Origin: Halopelagius inordinatus | GTDB taxonomy: Archaea; Halobacteriota; Halobacteria; Halobacteriales; Haloferacaceae | Length of the DNA stretch: 64,000 nt | Reading direction: 5' to 3' | NCBI RefSeq assembly: GCF_900113245.1 | Contig: NZ_FOOQ01000001.1 | Coordinates: 434,001-498,000, forward strand | Shown: piece by piece, positions 25,316 through 35,449 of the stretch | How the letters are laid out: each line of letters starts with the position of its first letter | Position numbering within the stretch: the first letter of the stretch is position 1 | Translations under genes and position numbers: made by a program | The notes under the pieces: model-generated | Told to the model about the DNA's origin: nothing | The model's database searches: none | Seen by the model: the letters and a program-made list of their open reading frames with translations, nothing else

Positions 25316-26722
25316 CTAGTCGCGTATCTCCGCCGTCGCCGCGCGGAACAGTCCGTCGAGAATCTCGGGCGTCGTCGGGTGGTACGCCCTGTCGGGGAGC
25401 GTCCGAACGTCCATCCCGCGTTCGACGACCACCTGCATCGTCTTCGCCATCACGTCCGCGTGGTAGTGCAGTCCCTGATACCCGAGGACGGTTCCGTCCG
25501 TTGCCACGACGAGCGTCGCCCGTCCGCGCGGTACCGCCTTCGTCTTGAACACGCCGTCGTCGGACGCTTCTCGGTGTACTGCGACGTGGTCGAGGCCCGC
25601 CGCCGTCGCCGACGCCTCCGAGTGCCCCACGCGGGCGTACGGGTACACCCCCGCGCCCGAGAAGACGACGTGGTGGTGGACGTTCTCGTACGGTTCGAGC
25701 GTCCCCCCGCGAACGTCCGCGAGGATGTTCTCGGCGGCGAGGTAGCCGTGTTCCTTCGCGACGTGGAGGATGGGTTCTTTCCCGTTCGCGTCGCCGGGGA
25801 CGAACACGCGCGGGTCGTCCGCCGCGTGCATCGCGGCCGTCACCCACCCGGACTCCACCGACAGTCCCGCGCGTTCGAGTCCGAGTCCGCCGACGTTCGG
25901 TCGCCGTCCGGTGAAACAGAACAACCCCTCCGCGTCCACCGCCGACGGGTCGCCGTCCGGCCCCTCGACGTGTAATCGAACTCCCTCGTCGGTCGATTCG
26001 ACCCGTTTTTCGTACGTCTCGGTCAGCACGTCGACGCCGAACTCCTCGCGGTACAGCGAGAGTATCTCCTCGCCGAAGGCGGGGTCGGCCTCGTCTAGCG
26101 GCCGTTCGTCGTGTTCGACGACGGTCACGTCGACCCCCGCCTCCACGAGGTACGGGACGAGTTCCAGTCCGACGAAGCCGAAGCCCACCACGACGCCCGA
26201 GTCCGGCAGGTCAGTGGCGTCTAACACGTCCGCGCTGGTGTAGAAATCCGCCTCGCCCATGCCGGGGATGTCCGGAACGACGGGTTCAGAGCCAGTCGCG
26301 ACGACGACGTAGTCCGCCTCGATTCGGTCGTTGCCCACCCGGAGCGTCCGTTCACCGACGAACTCGGCGCGTTCGTGGCGGAACTCGACGCCGTCGCGTT
26401 CGGTCATCTCGTGAACCGCGCCGCGGCGGTGCGACGCGAAGTTCGAGACGTGTTCGTCTTTCGTCGCGACGATTCGTTCGAGGTCCATCTCCGGGGGGTC
26501 GCCGACGAGTCTGTCGTCGTGTCGAGCCTGATATCTGTGTTCGGCCGCCGAGAGCAGTTCTTTCGACGGCATACAGCCGCGGAGAATGCAGAGTCCGCCG
26601 CCCGGTTCGCCGTCGTCGACGAGCGTCAGGCGGTCGATTTCCTCGCCCACCGCGTCGAGCAGTCCCTCCGCGGCGGCGACGCCCGCGCTTCCGTACGCGC
26701 CTACGACGACTACGTGTGTCAT
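25316..26722 (-). CDS. FAD-dependent pyridine nucleotide-disulfide oxidoreductase
   Basis: The 468-residue protein starts MTHVVVVGAYGSAG, an FAD-binding Rossmann loop with a Tyr-Gly variation of GGGxxG. The redox disulfide is GGGLCILRGCMPSK (CX4C), typical of dihydrolipoamide or mercuric reductases. The second nucleotide-binding loop GFGFVGLEL and the C-terminal dimer domain with YHPTTPE (catalytic His-Glu region) are present. The substrate disulfide is unknown. The FAD and NAD loops differ from textbook versions but keep the essential glycines. Confidence 0.88.
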   Translation of the reverse strand: MTHVVVVGAYGSAGVAAAEGLLDAVGEEIDRLTLVDDGEPGGGLCILRGCMPSKELLSAAEHRYQARHDDRLVGDPPEMDLERIVATKDEHVSNFASHRRGAVHEMTERDGVEFRHERAEFVGERTLRVGNDRIEADYVVVATGSEPVVPDIPGMGEADFYTSADVLDATDLPDSGVVVGFGFVGLELVPYLVEAGVDVTVVEHDERPLDEADPAFGEEILSLYREEFGVDVLTETYEKRVESTDEGVRLHVEGPDGDPSAVDAEGLFCFTGRRPNVGGLGLERAGLSVESGWVTAAMHAADDPRVFVPGDANGKEPILHVAKEHGYLAAENILADVRGGTLEPYENVHHHVVFSGAGVYPYARVGHSEASATAAGLDHVAVHREASDDGVFKTKAVPRGRATLVVATDGTVLGYQGLHYHADVMAKTMQVVVERGMDVRTLPDRAYHPTTPEILDGLFRAATAEIRD

Positions 26723-26830
26723 ACAGACAGGGGGAAGCGCGGACAGATAGTGGTTCGGGGGCGTCCGTCGCACCCGACGGTCGAACCCCGCTCCGTTCTC
26801 GTGGGCACACCGCGTCGGCTCGAACGCGGT

Positions 26831-27790
26831 CTATCTGGAGATTCCGCCCGCGTCCCGTTCGACGACGGCGTCCACTTCCTCGGGCGTGACGACCGCGAGG
26901 TCACCGTCGACGGTGCGTTTCAGCGAGGCGGTCGCAGAGCCGTATTCGAGCGCCTCGCCCACGTTGCCGCCGTGGAGTCGCTTCGCGAGGAACCCGCCGA
27001 CGAAGGCGTCGCCCGTTCCGATCGCGTCCACGGTCTCCGCCCGATAGATATCCTGTTCGAACACCTCGCCCTCGTGGAGGGCCACGGAGCCGTTCTCGCC
27101 GCGCGTGATGACGACCGTCTCGAAGCCGAAGTCGGTGGCGAGTCCGTGCGCGAGTTCGGTCACGTCGCCCTCTCGGTCGAGAACCGACCGCACGTCGCGT
27201 TCGGCGGCGACGAGGAGGTCGATAGCGGGGAAAAGCGACTCGAACTCCTCGCGGGCGGCCTCGGGCGACCAGAGCTTCGACCGGTAGTTCAGGTCGAACA
27301 CCGTCGTCGTCTCGCCGTCCTGCGCCGCGGCCAAGACGCGTTCGGTCGTGGCCGCCAGCGTCTCCGAGAGCGCCGGGGTGATTCCGCTGGTGTAGAACAT
27401 CTCCGAGTTCCGAATCGCCCCGAGAGGGAGTTCCTCGGGCACCGTCGTCGTCACCGCGGCGTCTTTCCGGTCGTAGGTGACGTCGGTGCCGCGGGGTTCG
27501 GTCCCGTGTTCGAGATAGTAGGTACCGATGCGGGACTCCTCGGGGTCGTCCCAGACGATACCGGTTCGGACCCCGTGGCTCCGCAGTTCGGAGACGACGC
27601 GGCGGCCCAGAGGCGAGTCCGGCAGTTTCGAGAGCCACACCGAATCTATCCCTAAGCGCGCGGCGGCCACCGCGACGTTACTTTCGGCGCCACCGGCCTG
27701 TACGTCGAGTGTGCGGGTCCGTTCCAGTCGCTCGCCGTGCGGCGGCGACAACCGAAGCATCGTCTCCCCGAACGTGACGAGGTCGCTCAT
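26831..27790 (-). CDS. kdgK: PfkB-family sugar kinase, likely 2-keto-3-deoxygluconate kinase
   Basis: The 319-residue protein starts [17 protein letters not shown], typical of KDG kinases. It has the PfkB substrate signature [15 protein letters not shown] and the catalytic signature [13 protein letters not shown] with the base Asp. The family phosphorylates KDG to KDPG in the semi-phosphorylative Entner-Doudoroff pathway that haloarchaea use for glucose. A fructokinase role cannot be excluded by sequence alone. An in-frame extension upstream (MYRSDERWF) is less likely. Confidence 0.87.
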   Translation of the reverse strand: MSDLVTFGETMLRLSPPHGERLERTRTLDVQAGGAESNVAVAAARLGIDSVWLSKLPDSPLGRRVVSELRSHGVRTGIVWDDPEESRIGTYYLEHGTEPRGTDVTYDRKDAAVTTTVPEELPLGAIRNSEMFYTSGITPALSETLAATTERVLAAAQDGETTTVFDLNYRSKLWSPEAAREEFESLFPAIDLLVAAERDVRSVLDREGDVTELAHGLATDFGFETVVITRGENGSVALHEGEVFEQDIYRAETVDAIGTGDAFVGGFLAKRLHGGNVGEALEYGSATASLKRTVDGDLAVVTPEEVDAVVERDAGGISR

Positions 27791-27851
27791 AAACCATCGT
27801 TCATCGGACCGGTACATAAGTTCGGGAGGTCCGTTCGACGGACCGAAGCGA

Positions 27852-30128
27852 CTATTCCGCGCGCCGCCCGCCGTGGCCAGGGTAATCCCGCTCGAACCGG
27901 TCTTCTATCTCGCCGCGGTCGAGTTCGATGACGACCGGACGTCCGTGCGGGCAGGCGTAGGGGTTCTCGCAGTCGTCGAGCGCGGAGAGCAGGTCCACCA
28001 CGGAGCCCTCGGTGAGCGAGGTGTTGCCCGTCACCGAGGGGTAACACGCCAGGTCCGCGAGCAGTTCGTCCGCGACGTTCGCCACCGTCTCGCGTCCGCC
28101 GTCGTCGCCCTCGGACACGAACGCGGTCAACGCGTCGCGGAGCAGTTCCGGGTCCAACGCCGACGCGAAGACGGCCGGGACGCTCCGAACCTCGACGGTT
28201 CGCTCGCCCGTCCGTTCGGCGCGAAAGCCGACGTCCGCGAGGGCGTCGCGGTACTCGGCGAACAGGGCCGCCTCCCGCGCGGTCAGTTCGAGTTCCACCG
28301 GGTTCGCGAGGGCCTGCGTCGCCACGTCGCCCGCCAGTTCCGCCCGCAGGCGTTCGTAGTTCACCCGTTCGTCCGCGGCGTGTTGGTCCACGAGGACGAG
28401 TCCGCTCGCCGTCTCGGCGACGATGTACGTCTCGTGGAGTTGCCCGAGGACGCGCATCGACGGGAGACTGTCGAACTCCGGTTCGAGGGCGGCGGCCTCG
28501 CCGTCTAAATCGCGTTGGACCGTCGGCCCCTCGACGCCGAGAGGCGGTCCGCCGGAACGCCGACGGTCGGACGCCGGAGACGGCGAGTCGGGCGACTTCT
28601 CGGCCCGCGGTGCGTCGGCGTTCGAGGGGTTCGTCCCCGTCGCGGACGACTCGGAGAGACCGGGCGACGCCGGTTCCGTCCGACTCGTCGCGTCGTCGCT
28701 CTCGGACCCCGACCCGGTCGAGACGGTCCACGCGTCGTCGGACCGCGTCTCGTCTGCGGTGTGGTCCGCCGACGCGGTCCGTCCGCCGTCTTCGGAGTCG
28801 GTGCCGGTGAGTCCGCTCTCGTCGGCGTCGGCGTCGTCACCCACGCCGGAATCGGACGCGACGCTCTCGAAAGCGGTCTGCGCCGAGTCGTCCGCCGCGT
28901 TCGCCCCGCGTTCTTCGGTCTCTCCTTCTGGCGCCGACCGACCGGACCCCTCCCCGAACGACCGCTTGCGGGACCGACTCGCTCGGCCGCCCGACGACTC
29001 CGGTTGTGGGCTGTGTCCCGCGCCGCCGGTCACCTCCTCCGTCGGCGACTCGGGGGCGACTGCCGTCTCGTCGGGAGCGGACCGTCCCCGCGGCGCGGAC
29101 GCTCTGACGAGTCCGTCCTCCAACAGCGCGGACCTCACCGCCTCCTCGACGGCGTCTTCGACCGCGCTCTCCTCGTGGAACCTGACCTCCATCTTTCGGG
29201 GGTGGACGTTCACGTCCACCGTGTCCGCGGGGAGGTCCACGAAAAGCACTGCGAAGGGGTAACGGTCCGACGCCAACTGCCCGCCGTAGGCCGCGAGGAC
29301 GGACTCTCGGAGGACGCGCGCGGTGACGTACCGCCCGTTGACGAACGTCGAGAGATACTCGCGGGTGCTTCGCGTCGTCTCGGGGTGACTGACAAGTCCG
29401 GAGACGGCGTCTATCGCCCCCGATTCGGGTTCGTGGTCGACCCGGACCATCGACTCCGCCACCTCGCGGCCGTAGACCGAGAGCACCGTCGATTCGAGAC
29501 TGCCGCGGCCCTCGGTGGCGAACACCTCCCTGTCGTCGTGTTCCAAGGAGATGGCCACGTCGGGGTTCGCCAACGCGTAGTGGGTGACGACGGTGTTCAC
29601 GTGGTCGAACTCCGTCGCCGTCGTTTTCAGGAATTTCCGCCGCGCGGGCGTGTTGTAGAACAAGTCCTCGACTTCGACGACGGTACCCTCCGGACATCCC
29701 GCCGGCCGAACCGCCGTCACCTCGCCGCCCTCGACGCGGAGTTCGGTCCCCGAGTCGCCGCCGCGCGGTTTCGTCCGGACGGTCGTCCGCGAGACGGCGC
29801 TTATCGTGTGGAGCGCCTCCCCCCGGAAACCGAGCGTTCCGACGCCGGACTCCAAGTCGTCGATACCGGCTATCTTGCTCGTGGTGTGTTCTTCGACGGC
29901 CAGTTCCACCTCGGATTCGGTCATCCCGCGCCCGTCGTCGCGGACGCGCACGCCCTCGGTTCCGCCGGTGTCCACCGCGACTGAGACGCGACTCGCGCCG
30001 GCGTCGAGGCTGTTCTCGACGAGTTCCTTCACGACCGAGGCCGGTCGCTCGACGACTTCTCCGGCCGCTATCTGTCGAACCGTCCGGTCGTCGAGGGCTC
30101 TGATGGCCGGGGTGTCTTCGTCGGTCAC
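27852..30128 (-). CDS. mutL: DNA mismatch repair endonuclease MutL
   Basis: The 758-residue MutL starts at a GTG whose last two bases lie in the TGA stop of the nudix gene (GTGA overlap), giving translational coupling. The N-terminal GHKL ATPase (about 1-320) shows [20 protein letters not shown] and GFRGEAL. A very long acidic, Ser/Glu/Asp/Ala-rich linker (about 345-545) is probably disordered. The C-terminal domain has the metal-binding endonuclease motif [12 protein letters not shown] (about 581, DQHAX2EX4E) and CPHGRP (about 726). It therefore nicks DNA itself, as in organisms lacking MutH. Confidence 0.95.
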   Translation of the reverse strand: MTDEDTPAIRALDDRTVRQIAAGEVVERPASVVKELVENSLDAGASRVSVAVDTGGTEGVRVRDDGRGMTESEVELAVEEHTTSKIAGIDDLESGVGTLGFRGEALHTISAVSRTTVRTKPRGGDSGTELRVEGGEVTAVRPAGCPEGTVVEVEDLFYNTPARRKFLKTTATEFDHVNTVVTHYALANPDVAISLEHDDREVFATEGRGSLESTVLSVYGREVAESMVRVDHEPESGAIDAVSGLVSHPETTRSTREYLSTFVNGRYVTARVLRESVLAAYGGQLASDRYPFAVLFVDLPADTVDVNVHPRKMEVRFHEESAVEDAVEEAVRSALLEDGLVRASAPRGRSAPDETAVAPESPTEEVTGGAGHSPQPESSGGRASRSRKRSFGEGSGRSAPEGETEERGANAADDSAQTAFESVASDSGVGDDADADESGLTGTDSEDGGRTASADHTADETRSDDAWTVSTGSGSESDDATSRTEPASPGLSESSATGTNPSNADAPRAEKSPDSPSPASDRRRSGGPPLGVEGPTVQRDLDGEAAALEPEFDSLPSMRVLGQLHETYIVAETASGLVLVDQHAADERVNYERLRAELAGDVATQALANPVELELTAREAALFAEYRDALADVGFRAERTGERTVEVRSVPAVFASALDPELLRDALTAFVSEGDDGGRETVANVADELLADLACYPSVTGNTSLTEGSVVDLLSALDDCENPYACPHGRPVVIELDRGEIEDRFERDYPGHGGRRAE

Positions 30129-30529
30129 CGGTCGTGTTCCTCCAGGGCGCGTCTCACTGCCTTCCCCTGCACGTCGCTGAGTCGCTTCGCCGCGGTGCGC
30201 GGCGACAGCCAATCGAAGTCGGTGTGCTCGTGGCTGAGAGACACCTCGTCCGCCGAGGTGAGACAGCGGTAGTAGACGCCGAACCGGCCGTTGTCGTCGT
30301 CGTTACGCCACGAGACGGCGTGAACCGGACGCCGAACGTCGACGTCGAGTCCGGTCTCCTCTCGGATCTCGCGGTGGACGCCCTCGGGGGCGTCCTCCTG
30401 TGCGCCGAGTCGGCCGCCGGGAAGTTCCCACCCCCCGTCGGTGGCGCGCTTGACGACGAGAACGTCGTCCTGCGGTCTGAACAGCACGCCGCGGAGACTC
30501 ACCGTGGCGCGAAGCGGTCGTTCGGTCAT
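30125..30529 (-). CDS. nudix hydrolase between mutS and mutL
   Basis: The 134-residue protein carries a perfect nudix box GX5EX7REUXEEXGU at about residues 39-61 (GRLGAQE...REIREETGL). Start and stop overlap mutS and mutL by 4 nt each (ATGA and GTGA), so all three are one translationally coupled operon. A MutT-like role, cleaning 8-oxo-dGTP or other damaged nucleotides, would fit the company, but the substrate is not readable from the box. Confidence 0.92.
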   Translation of the reverse strand: MTERPLRATVSLRGVLFRPQDDVLVVKRATDGGWELPGGRLGAQEDAPEGVHREIREETGLDVDVRRPVHAVSWRNDDDNGRFGVYYRCLTSADEVSLSHEHTDFDWLSPRTAAKRLSDVQGKAVRRALEEHDR

Positions 30530-33291
30530 CGCGCGTCACCGCCGAGTCTCTCCTGCCACTCCTGTACCCGTTGCATCAGTTCGAGCGGCGAGCGCTGATT
30601 CACGTCTGTCGATTCGAGTTCGTCGAGTATCTGCTCCATCTCGGGGTCCATGGTTCGTTCTCCGTGTTCCGCCGCCGCGGCGTTCGACTCCTCCGCACCG
30701 GACGCCGGGCCGCCGCCGGAACCGCGCTCCGACGGGGCGTGCGTCTCTCTGTCGCCGTTCGTCGCGGCGAACTGCCCCGACGAGAGGTCGAAGACGGCCT
30801 GCACGGCGTCTCCCCGGCCGTCGCCGCCTTTCGCCTCTATCGCTTTCTCCTCGCGCAACTTCGCCAACACATCGTCTGCGCGCCCCACGACCGGTTCCGG
30901 GACGCCCGCGAGTTCGGCGACGTGAATCCCGTACGAGCGGTCGGTCGGACCGTCTTCGACCGTCCGCAGGAACGTCACGTCTCCGTCGCGTTCCTCGGCG
31001 GCCACGTGGACGTTCGCCACGCGTTCGAGATGGTCGGCCAGTGATGTAAGTTCATGGTAGTGTGTGGCGAACAAGGTTTTGGCTCGAACCTCGTTGTGGA
31101 GATACTCCGTTGCCGCCCACGCGATGGAGATGCCGTCGTACGTCGCCGTCCCGCGCCCGACTTCGTCCAAGATGACGAGCGAATCCTCAGTCGCCGAGTG
31201 GAGGATGTTCGACAACTCCTGCATCTCCACCATGAACGTCGAGCGACCCTGCGCGAGTTCGTCCAGCGCGCCGACTCGGGTGTAGATGCCGTCCACGATG
31301 CCGATTTCGGCGGCGCTGGCGGGGACGAAGCTTCCGACTTGCGCCAACAGGACGATGAGCGCCACCTGTCGCATGTACGTGGACTTCCCCGACATGTTCG
31401 GCCCGGTGACGATGAGAAAGTCGCGTTCCTCGTCCGCGCGCCCGCTGGCGCGCTCTGGACTGGCGGCGGTAGCCGCCCCGCCCATCCGCAGGTCGTTCGG
31501 GACGAACTCGGTGGTCCGTTCGACGACGGGGTGGCGTCCGGCGTCGATGCGAATCGGACCGGACGGTTCGAGGGTCGGTCGCGTCCAGTCGTTTCCGGCG
31601 GCGTGGACGGCCAAGGACACAAGCGCGTCCACCTCAGCCAGCGCCCGCCCCACGTCTTGGAGGAGTTCCGCGCGGGCGGCGACACGTTCGCGCAACTCGC
31701 AGAAGAGGTCGTACTCCAAGTCGCCGCGCGTCTCTTCGAGGCGGAGTATCGTCCGCTCTTTCTCCTCTAACTCCTCGGTGACGAACCGTTTCGAGTTTTT
31801 CAGCGTCTTTATCTCGCGGTAGTGTTCCGGCACCCGGTCGGCGACGGACTTGCCGACTTGGATGTAGTAGCCGTCGGTCTTGTTCCGGTCGACCGTCACG
31901 TGCGAGAGGCCGTGCCGACGCTTCTCGCGTTCCGCGAGGCCGTCTATCCACTCTTTTGCGGACTCGTGGCGGTCGATGAGTTCGTCGAGTTCGTCGTCGT
32001 ACCCGCGCTCGAACAGACCGCCCTGCGTCACCGTCTTCGGCGGGTCCTCCGAGAGTGCGGCGTCGAGTTCGGAGCGCACGTCGACGGCCGCCTCCCGGTC
32101 CGGGCGAGCCACCACCTCCGCGAGAGGCGAGTCGGCGAGGCGACTCCCCTCTATCGCCTCCGCGAGTTCCGGCAGGACCGCGAGGGTGTCGCGGGCCGCC
32201 AACAGGTCAGACGCGCCGGCGCTCCCGGACGCCGCGCGGGCGGCGAGTCGTTCGAGGTCGTACGCCCCGTCGAGGGCGTCGCGGACGCGTTCCCGCGCCA
32301 ACGCCTCGGTGGCGAGCGTCTCCACGCAGTCGAGGCGACGGCCGAGTTCCGCCCTGTCGCGGCGGGGGCGCGTCACCCACTCTCGAAGGAGGCGTCCGCC
32401 CGGACTCGTCACGGTGTGGTCGATCGCGTCCACGAGCGTTCCCGAATGCTCGCCGTGCATCGTCTCCGTCAGTTCGAGGTTTCGCTGGGTCGTCGCGTCG
32501 AGTTCGAGGTGGTCGCGCGTCTCGTACGTCTGCAGGCGCGTCATCGACTGAAGGACGCCCGCGCCCGTCTCCGCTACGTACCGGAGGACGCCGCCCGCGG
32601 CCCGAACCGCGAGTTCGGACTCCAAGCCGACGCTTTCGAGCGTCTCTCGGCCGAACTGCTCGCGGACGGCGTGTTTCGCCCGCCCCGGCGCGAACGACTC
32701 CGCCTCGAACAGCGACAGAGAGGCGTCCGTCTCCTCCCGCAGGCGTCGGAGGAACTCGTCGTCGCTCCGAACCGTCGGTCCCGGCAGTATCTCGACGGGC
32801 GCGAACCGGTACAACTCCGAGTGGGCGGCGTCGGCGTCCGCCGCCTCCGTCACGAAGAACTGCCCGGTGGTCACGTCGGCGAACGCGAGGCCGACACCCT
32901 CCTCCGGGCCGGCCTCTCCGGCCACCACGGAGGCGATGTACCGCGCGTCGGCGTCCGTCGTCTCCAGTAGCGTTCCGGGGGTGACGACGCGCGTCACCTC
33001 GCGGTAGTGGCCGCCGCTTCCGTCTTCGAACTGGTCTGCGACGGCGACGCGGTAGCCGCGTTCGACCAGCGCTTTCAGATACGGTGTGAGGTCGTCGAGA
33101 GGGACCCCCGCCATCGGGTACGACGACCCGTGGGAGGACTTCTGTGACACTTTCAGGTCGAGTTCCTCGCCCACCAACTCGGCGTCGTCGGCGAAGAACT
33201 CGTAGAAGTCGCCGCACTGCATCGTCAGGATGTCCGCGTCCGTCTCGGACTTCAAAGAGAGAAACTCCCCGACGATTCCCTGCGAAGTCAT
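30526..33291 (-). CDS. mutS: DNA mismatch recognition protein MutS
   Basis: This is a 921-residue MutS1. The N-terminal mismatch-reading motif is GDFYEFF, with the Phe-x-Glu that stacks on the mismatch. Connector, lever and clamp domains follow. The ABC-type ATPase has Walker A GPNMSGKST at about 630, Walker B LVILDEVGRG at about 706 and the ATHYHEL switch. An acidic linker of about 50 residues precedes a C-terminal helical tail (ELMQRVQEWQERL). It is first in the mutS-nudix-mutL operon. Confidence 0.96.
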   Translation of the reverse strand: MTSQGIVGEFLSLKSETDADILTMQCGDFYEFFADDAELVGEELDLKVSQKSSHGSSYPMAGVPLDDLTPYLKALVERGYRVAVADQFEDGSGGHYREVTRVVTPGTLLETTDADARYIASVVAGEAGPEEGVGLAFADVTTGQFFVTEAADADAAHSELYRFAPVEILPGPTVRSDDEFLRRLREETDASLSLFEAESFAPGRAKHAVREQFGRETLESVGLESELAVRAAGGVLRYVAETGAGVLQSMTRLQTYETRDHLELDATTQRNLELTETMHGEHSGTLVDAIDHTVTSPGGRLLREWVTRPRRDRAELGRRLDCVETLATEALARERVRDALDGAYDLERLAARAASGSAGASDLLAARDTLAVLPELAEAIEGSRLADSPLAEVVARPDREAAVDVRSELDAALSEDPPKTVTQGGLFERGYDDELDELIDRHESAKEWIDGLAEREKRRHGLSHVTVDRNKTDGYYIQVGKSVADRVPEHYREIKTLKNSKRFVTEELEEKERTILRLEETRGDLEYDLFCELRERVAARAELLQDVGRALAEVDALVSLAVHAAGNDWTRPTLEPSGPIRIDAGRHPVVERTTEFVPNDLRMGGAATAASPERASGRADEERDFLIVTGPNMSGKSTYMRQVALIVLLAQVGSFVPASAAEIGIVDGIYTRVGALDELAQGRSTFMVEMQELSNILHSATEDSLVILDEVGRGTATYDGISIAWAATEYLHNEVRAKTLFATHYHELTSLADHLERVANVHVAAEERDGDVTFLRTVEDGPTDRSYGIHVAELAGVPEPVVGRADDVLAKLREEKAIEAKGGDGRGDAVQAVFDLSSGQFAATNGDRETHAPSERGSGGGPASGAEESNAAAAEHGERTMDPEMEQILDELESTDVNQRSPLELMQRVQEWQERLGGDAR

Positions 33292-33354
33292 ACTCGGAGG
33301 TGGGGGTTCGCGCGGATAAAACGCTGTGGTCCGCGAGGCGTCGCAGGCGGCCGG

Positions 33355-33876
33355 TCACGCCGGTCCGCGGTCGGCCGCCTCGTAGACGACTTCGGCGAGT
33401 CGGGGAAATCCGAGGGCGGTGCCGACGCCGACGCAGACGGCGAGAACCGGGGCGAGAACGGGAACTCCGACGGCGGACGCGACGGCGCCGCTTCCGTACG
33501 CCGCGAGGAGAAGCGCGCCGTTGAACGCGACTATCCGGAGGGCGACGAGGACCGGCGTCACCGCCACCCATCCCGGAACGTCCGTGAATGGCGGGTCTAC
33601 CCACCCGCCGCGAACGAACGTCGCGGCGGCGGTCACCGACATCCACCAGAAGAACGCACCGCTCTTGACGCCGAAGAACCGCAGGTCGGCGCTCACCAAC
33701 ACGAACAAAAGCGACGGGAGAACCGGAATCGACACGTCGGCGAACATCCGAACGACGTCGTCGAGATACCGACCGAGGGGGTCTTTCTCGACGGTGATGA
33801 GGCGACCGTGCCCCGCCCAACTCCGCCGGAGAGACGTGCGGGCCGGACGACTGTCCCGTGCGGGATGGTCTCGCAT
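33355..33876 (-). CDS. small polytopic membrane protein, unknown function
   Basis: This 173-residue protein starts at MRDHPARDSRPAR (ATG 33876). A basic cytoplasmic N-terminus and LITVEKDPLGRYLDDVVRMF come before about four hydrophobic helices between residues 45 and 165. I recognise no family. It lies upstream of mutS on the same strand with a 63-bp gap, so it could be read with the repair operon. Confidence 0.7.
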   Translation of the reverse strand: MRDHPARDSRPARTSLRRSWAGHGRLITVEKDPLGRYLDDVVRMFADVSIPVLPSLLFVLVSADLRFFGVKSGAFFWWMSVTAAATFVRGGWVDPPFTDVPGWVAVTPVLVALRIVAFNGALLLAAYGSGAVASAVGVPVLAPVLAVCVGVGTALGFPRLAEVVYEAADRGPA

Positions 33877-34183
33877 TTCACGACGTAGGTGGGGCGGCGG
33901 CACAAAGATTCCACCGCCTCGTCGCGCGCCGAGAGTTCCGAAGAGACCGTCCGAAACCGCCGCCCCCGCTTCGCCGTCGCCACCGTCAGTTATCACGCCT
34001 GATATCGAAATCGTGACAGATGGGCAACACTACCGTTCGGTCGAATCGGAAAATCGACCGACGGAAGCGGGGTTCTCCCGACATACTTCTTGACCAACAT
34101 ATTCAGCGCGGTTTAATTCGGATATATCGAGGTCGTTTTTATGGCTAAACGTTATCAACGATAGTACGTTCTGAGCCGACGAC

Positions 34184-35449
34184 GTGAAGCCAGATATCTC
34201 TACACAGTCTCGCGATACCGTGTCACGCCGACGCTTCCTCGCGGGGGGTGCCGGCGTTCTCGGGCTCGGTTCGCTCGGGGGCTGTCTCGGTTCGATTCAG
34301 GGGGACAGCCGGGAGCCGGTCGGGTTCGGGGTCGTCGCACCGCTTTCCGGGTCGCTCGAACGTATCGGGACTCACTGCAAGCGCGCAGTCGAACAGGCCG
34401 TAGACGACATCAACGACGCCGGGGGCGTCCTCGACCGGCCGGTCGAACTCGTCGCCGTGGACAGCGGTGCGAGCGTCGAGAGCGCCGTCTCGGCGTACGA
34501 GTCGATGCGCGACGAGGGCGTCGTCGGATTCGTCGGCGGCGTCATAAGCGACGTGTCGATAGCGCTCGCGCCGAAAGCCGCGGAGGACGGTCTCATGGAG
34601 GTCAGCCCCGCGAGCACCAGCCCCGCGTTGACCGGGGCCGGTGTGAACGGCGACCGGACCTTCTTCGGTCGGACCGTCCCGAGCGACCTGCTCCAATCTG
34701 TCGTCATGGCGAAAGTGTTCGACGACGCGCGGTACGCGGACGCCGACCGGGTTTCGTTCGTCTACATCGACAACTCCTACGGGTCGGGACTGACGGAGGC
34801 GCTTCGCGAGAACGTCTCCGCGTCCGTCGTCGCCGAAGTTCCCTACGACCCGGCCGCCGACGACTTCGCTCCCGTCGTCGAGGAGGCGTTCGCTGACGAC
34901 CCCGACGCGGTCGGATACATCAGCGTACCCGGACAGGAGAAGGAGGTCCTCGACGCCTACGCGGCGTCCGACCACGAGGCCCCGTGGGTGTTCTCCTCGG
35001 GCCTCGTCCCGGACAGCATCCCCTCGTTCTACGACGGGTTCTACAGCGCGTCACTGTCGTCGGTTCGGACGAACGGCTACCTCAGCCTGACGAAGAAGCT
35101 CTCGGAACTCGACCCCATCGCGCCGTACGCCGTCAACGGTTACGACGCGCTCGTTTTGATGGCCGCCGCGGCGGAACGCGCGGGCGAGGCCAGCGGCGAG
35201 GCCATCTCGGAGTCGATTCGCGAGGTGTCGGGCGGAACCGGGCACACCTTCTCGGTCGGCGAGTTCGACCGCGCCCGGACGCTTCTCTCCTCGGACCGCG
35301 AGGTCAACTATCAGGGCGCCGCGAGCGACGTGGACCTCAACGACCACCTCGAACCGCTCAGCCCATACGTCGTCGAACGGGTCGTAGACGGAGGAGTGAG
35401 ACAGCTCGAACTCCTACAGAAGGGGTATTTCGGGGGTGAGAGCCGATGA
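34184..35449 (+). CDS. type I ligand-binding lipoprotein (BasB-like, branched-chain amino acid class)
   Basis: The 421-residue protein (GTG start; GTG 34220 is an alternative) has a Tat motif SRRRFLAGG and lipobox LGGC. A LivJ-type binding fold follows: [49 protein letters not shown], then [18 protein letters not shown]. No ABC permease genes adjoin. Instead its stop overlaps the start of a chemotaxis transducer by 4 nt, the arrangement of Halobacterium BasB-BasT, which senses branched-chain and sulphur amino acids. A TATA-like GGATATATCG lies at 34117-34126. Confidence 0.87.
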   Translation: MKPDISTQSRDTVSRRRFLAGGAGVLGLGSLGGCLGSIQGDSREPVGFGVVAPLSGSLERIGTHCKRAVEQAVDDINDAGGVLDRPVELVAVDSGASVESAVSAYESMRDEGVVGFVGGVISDVSIALAPKAAEDGLMEVSPASTSPALTGAGVNGDRTFFGRTVPSDLLQSVVMAKVFDDARYADADRVSFVYIDNSYGSGLTEALRENVSASVVAEVPYDPAADDFAPVVEEAFADDPDAVGYISVPGQEKEVLDAYAASDHEAPWVFSSGLVPDSIPSFYDGFYSASLSSVRTNGYLSLTKKLSELDPIAPYAVNGYDALVLMAAAAERAGEASGEAISESIREVSGGTGHTFSVGEFDRARTLLSSDREVNYQGAASDVDLNDHLEPLSPYVVERVVDGGVRQLELLQKGYFGGESR

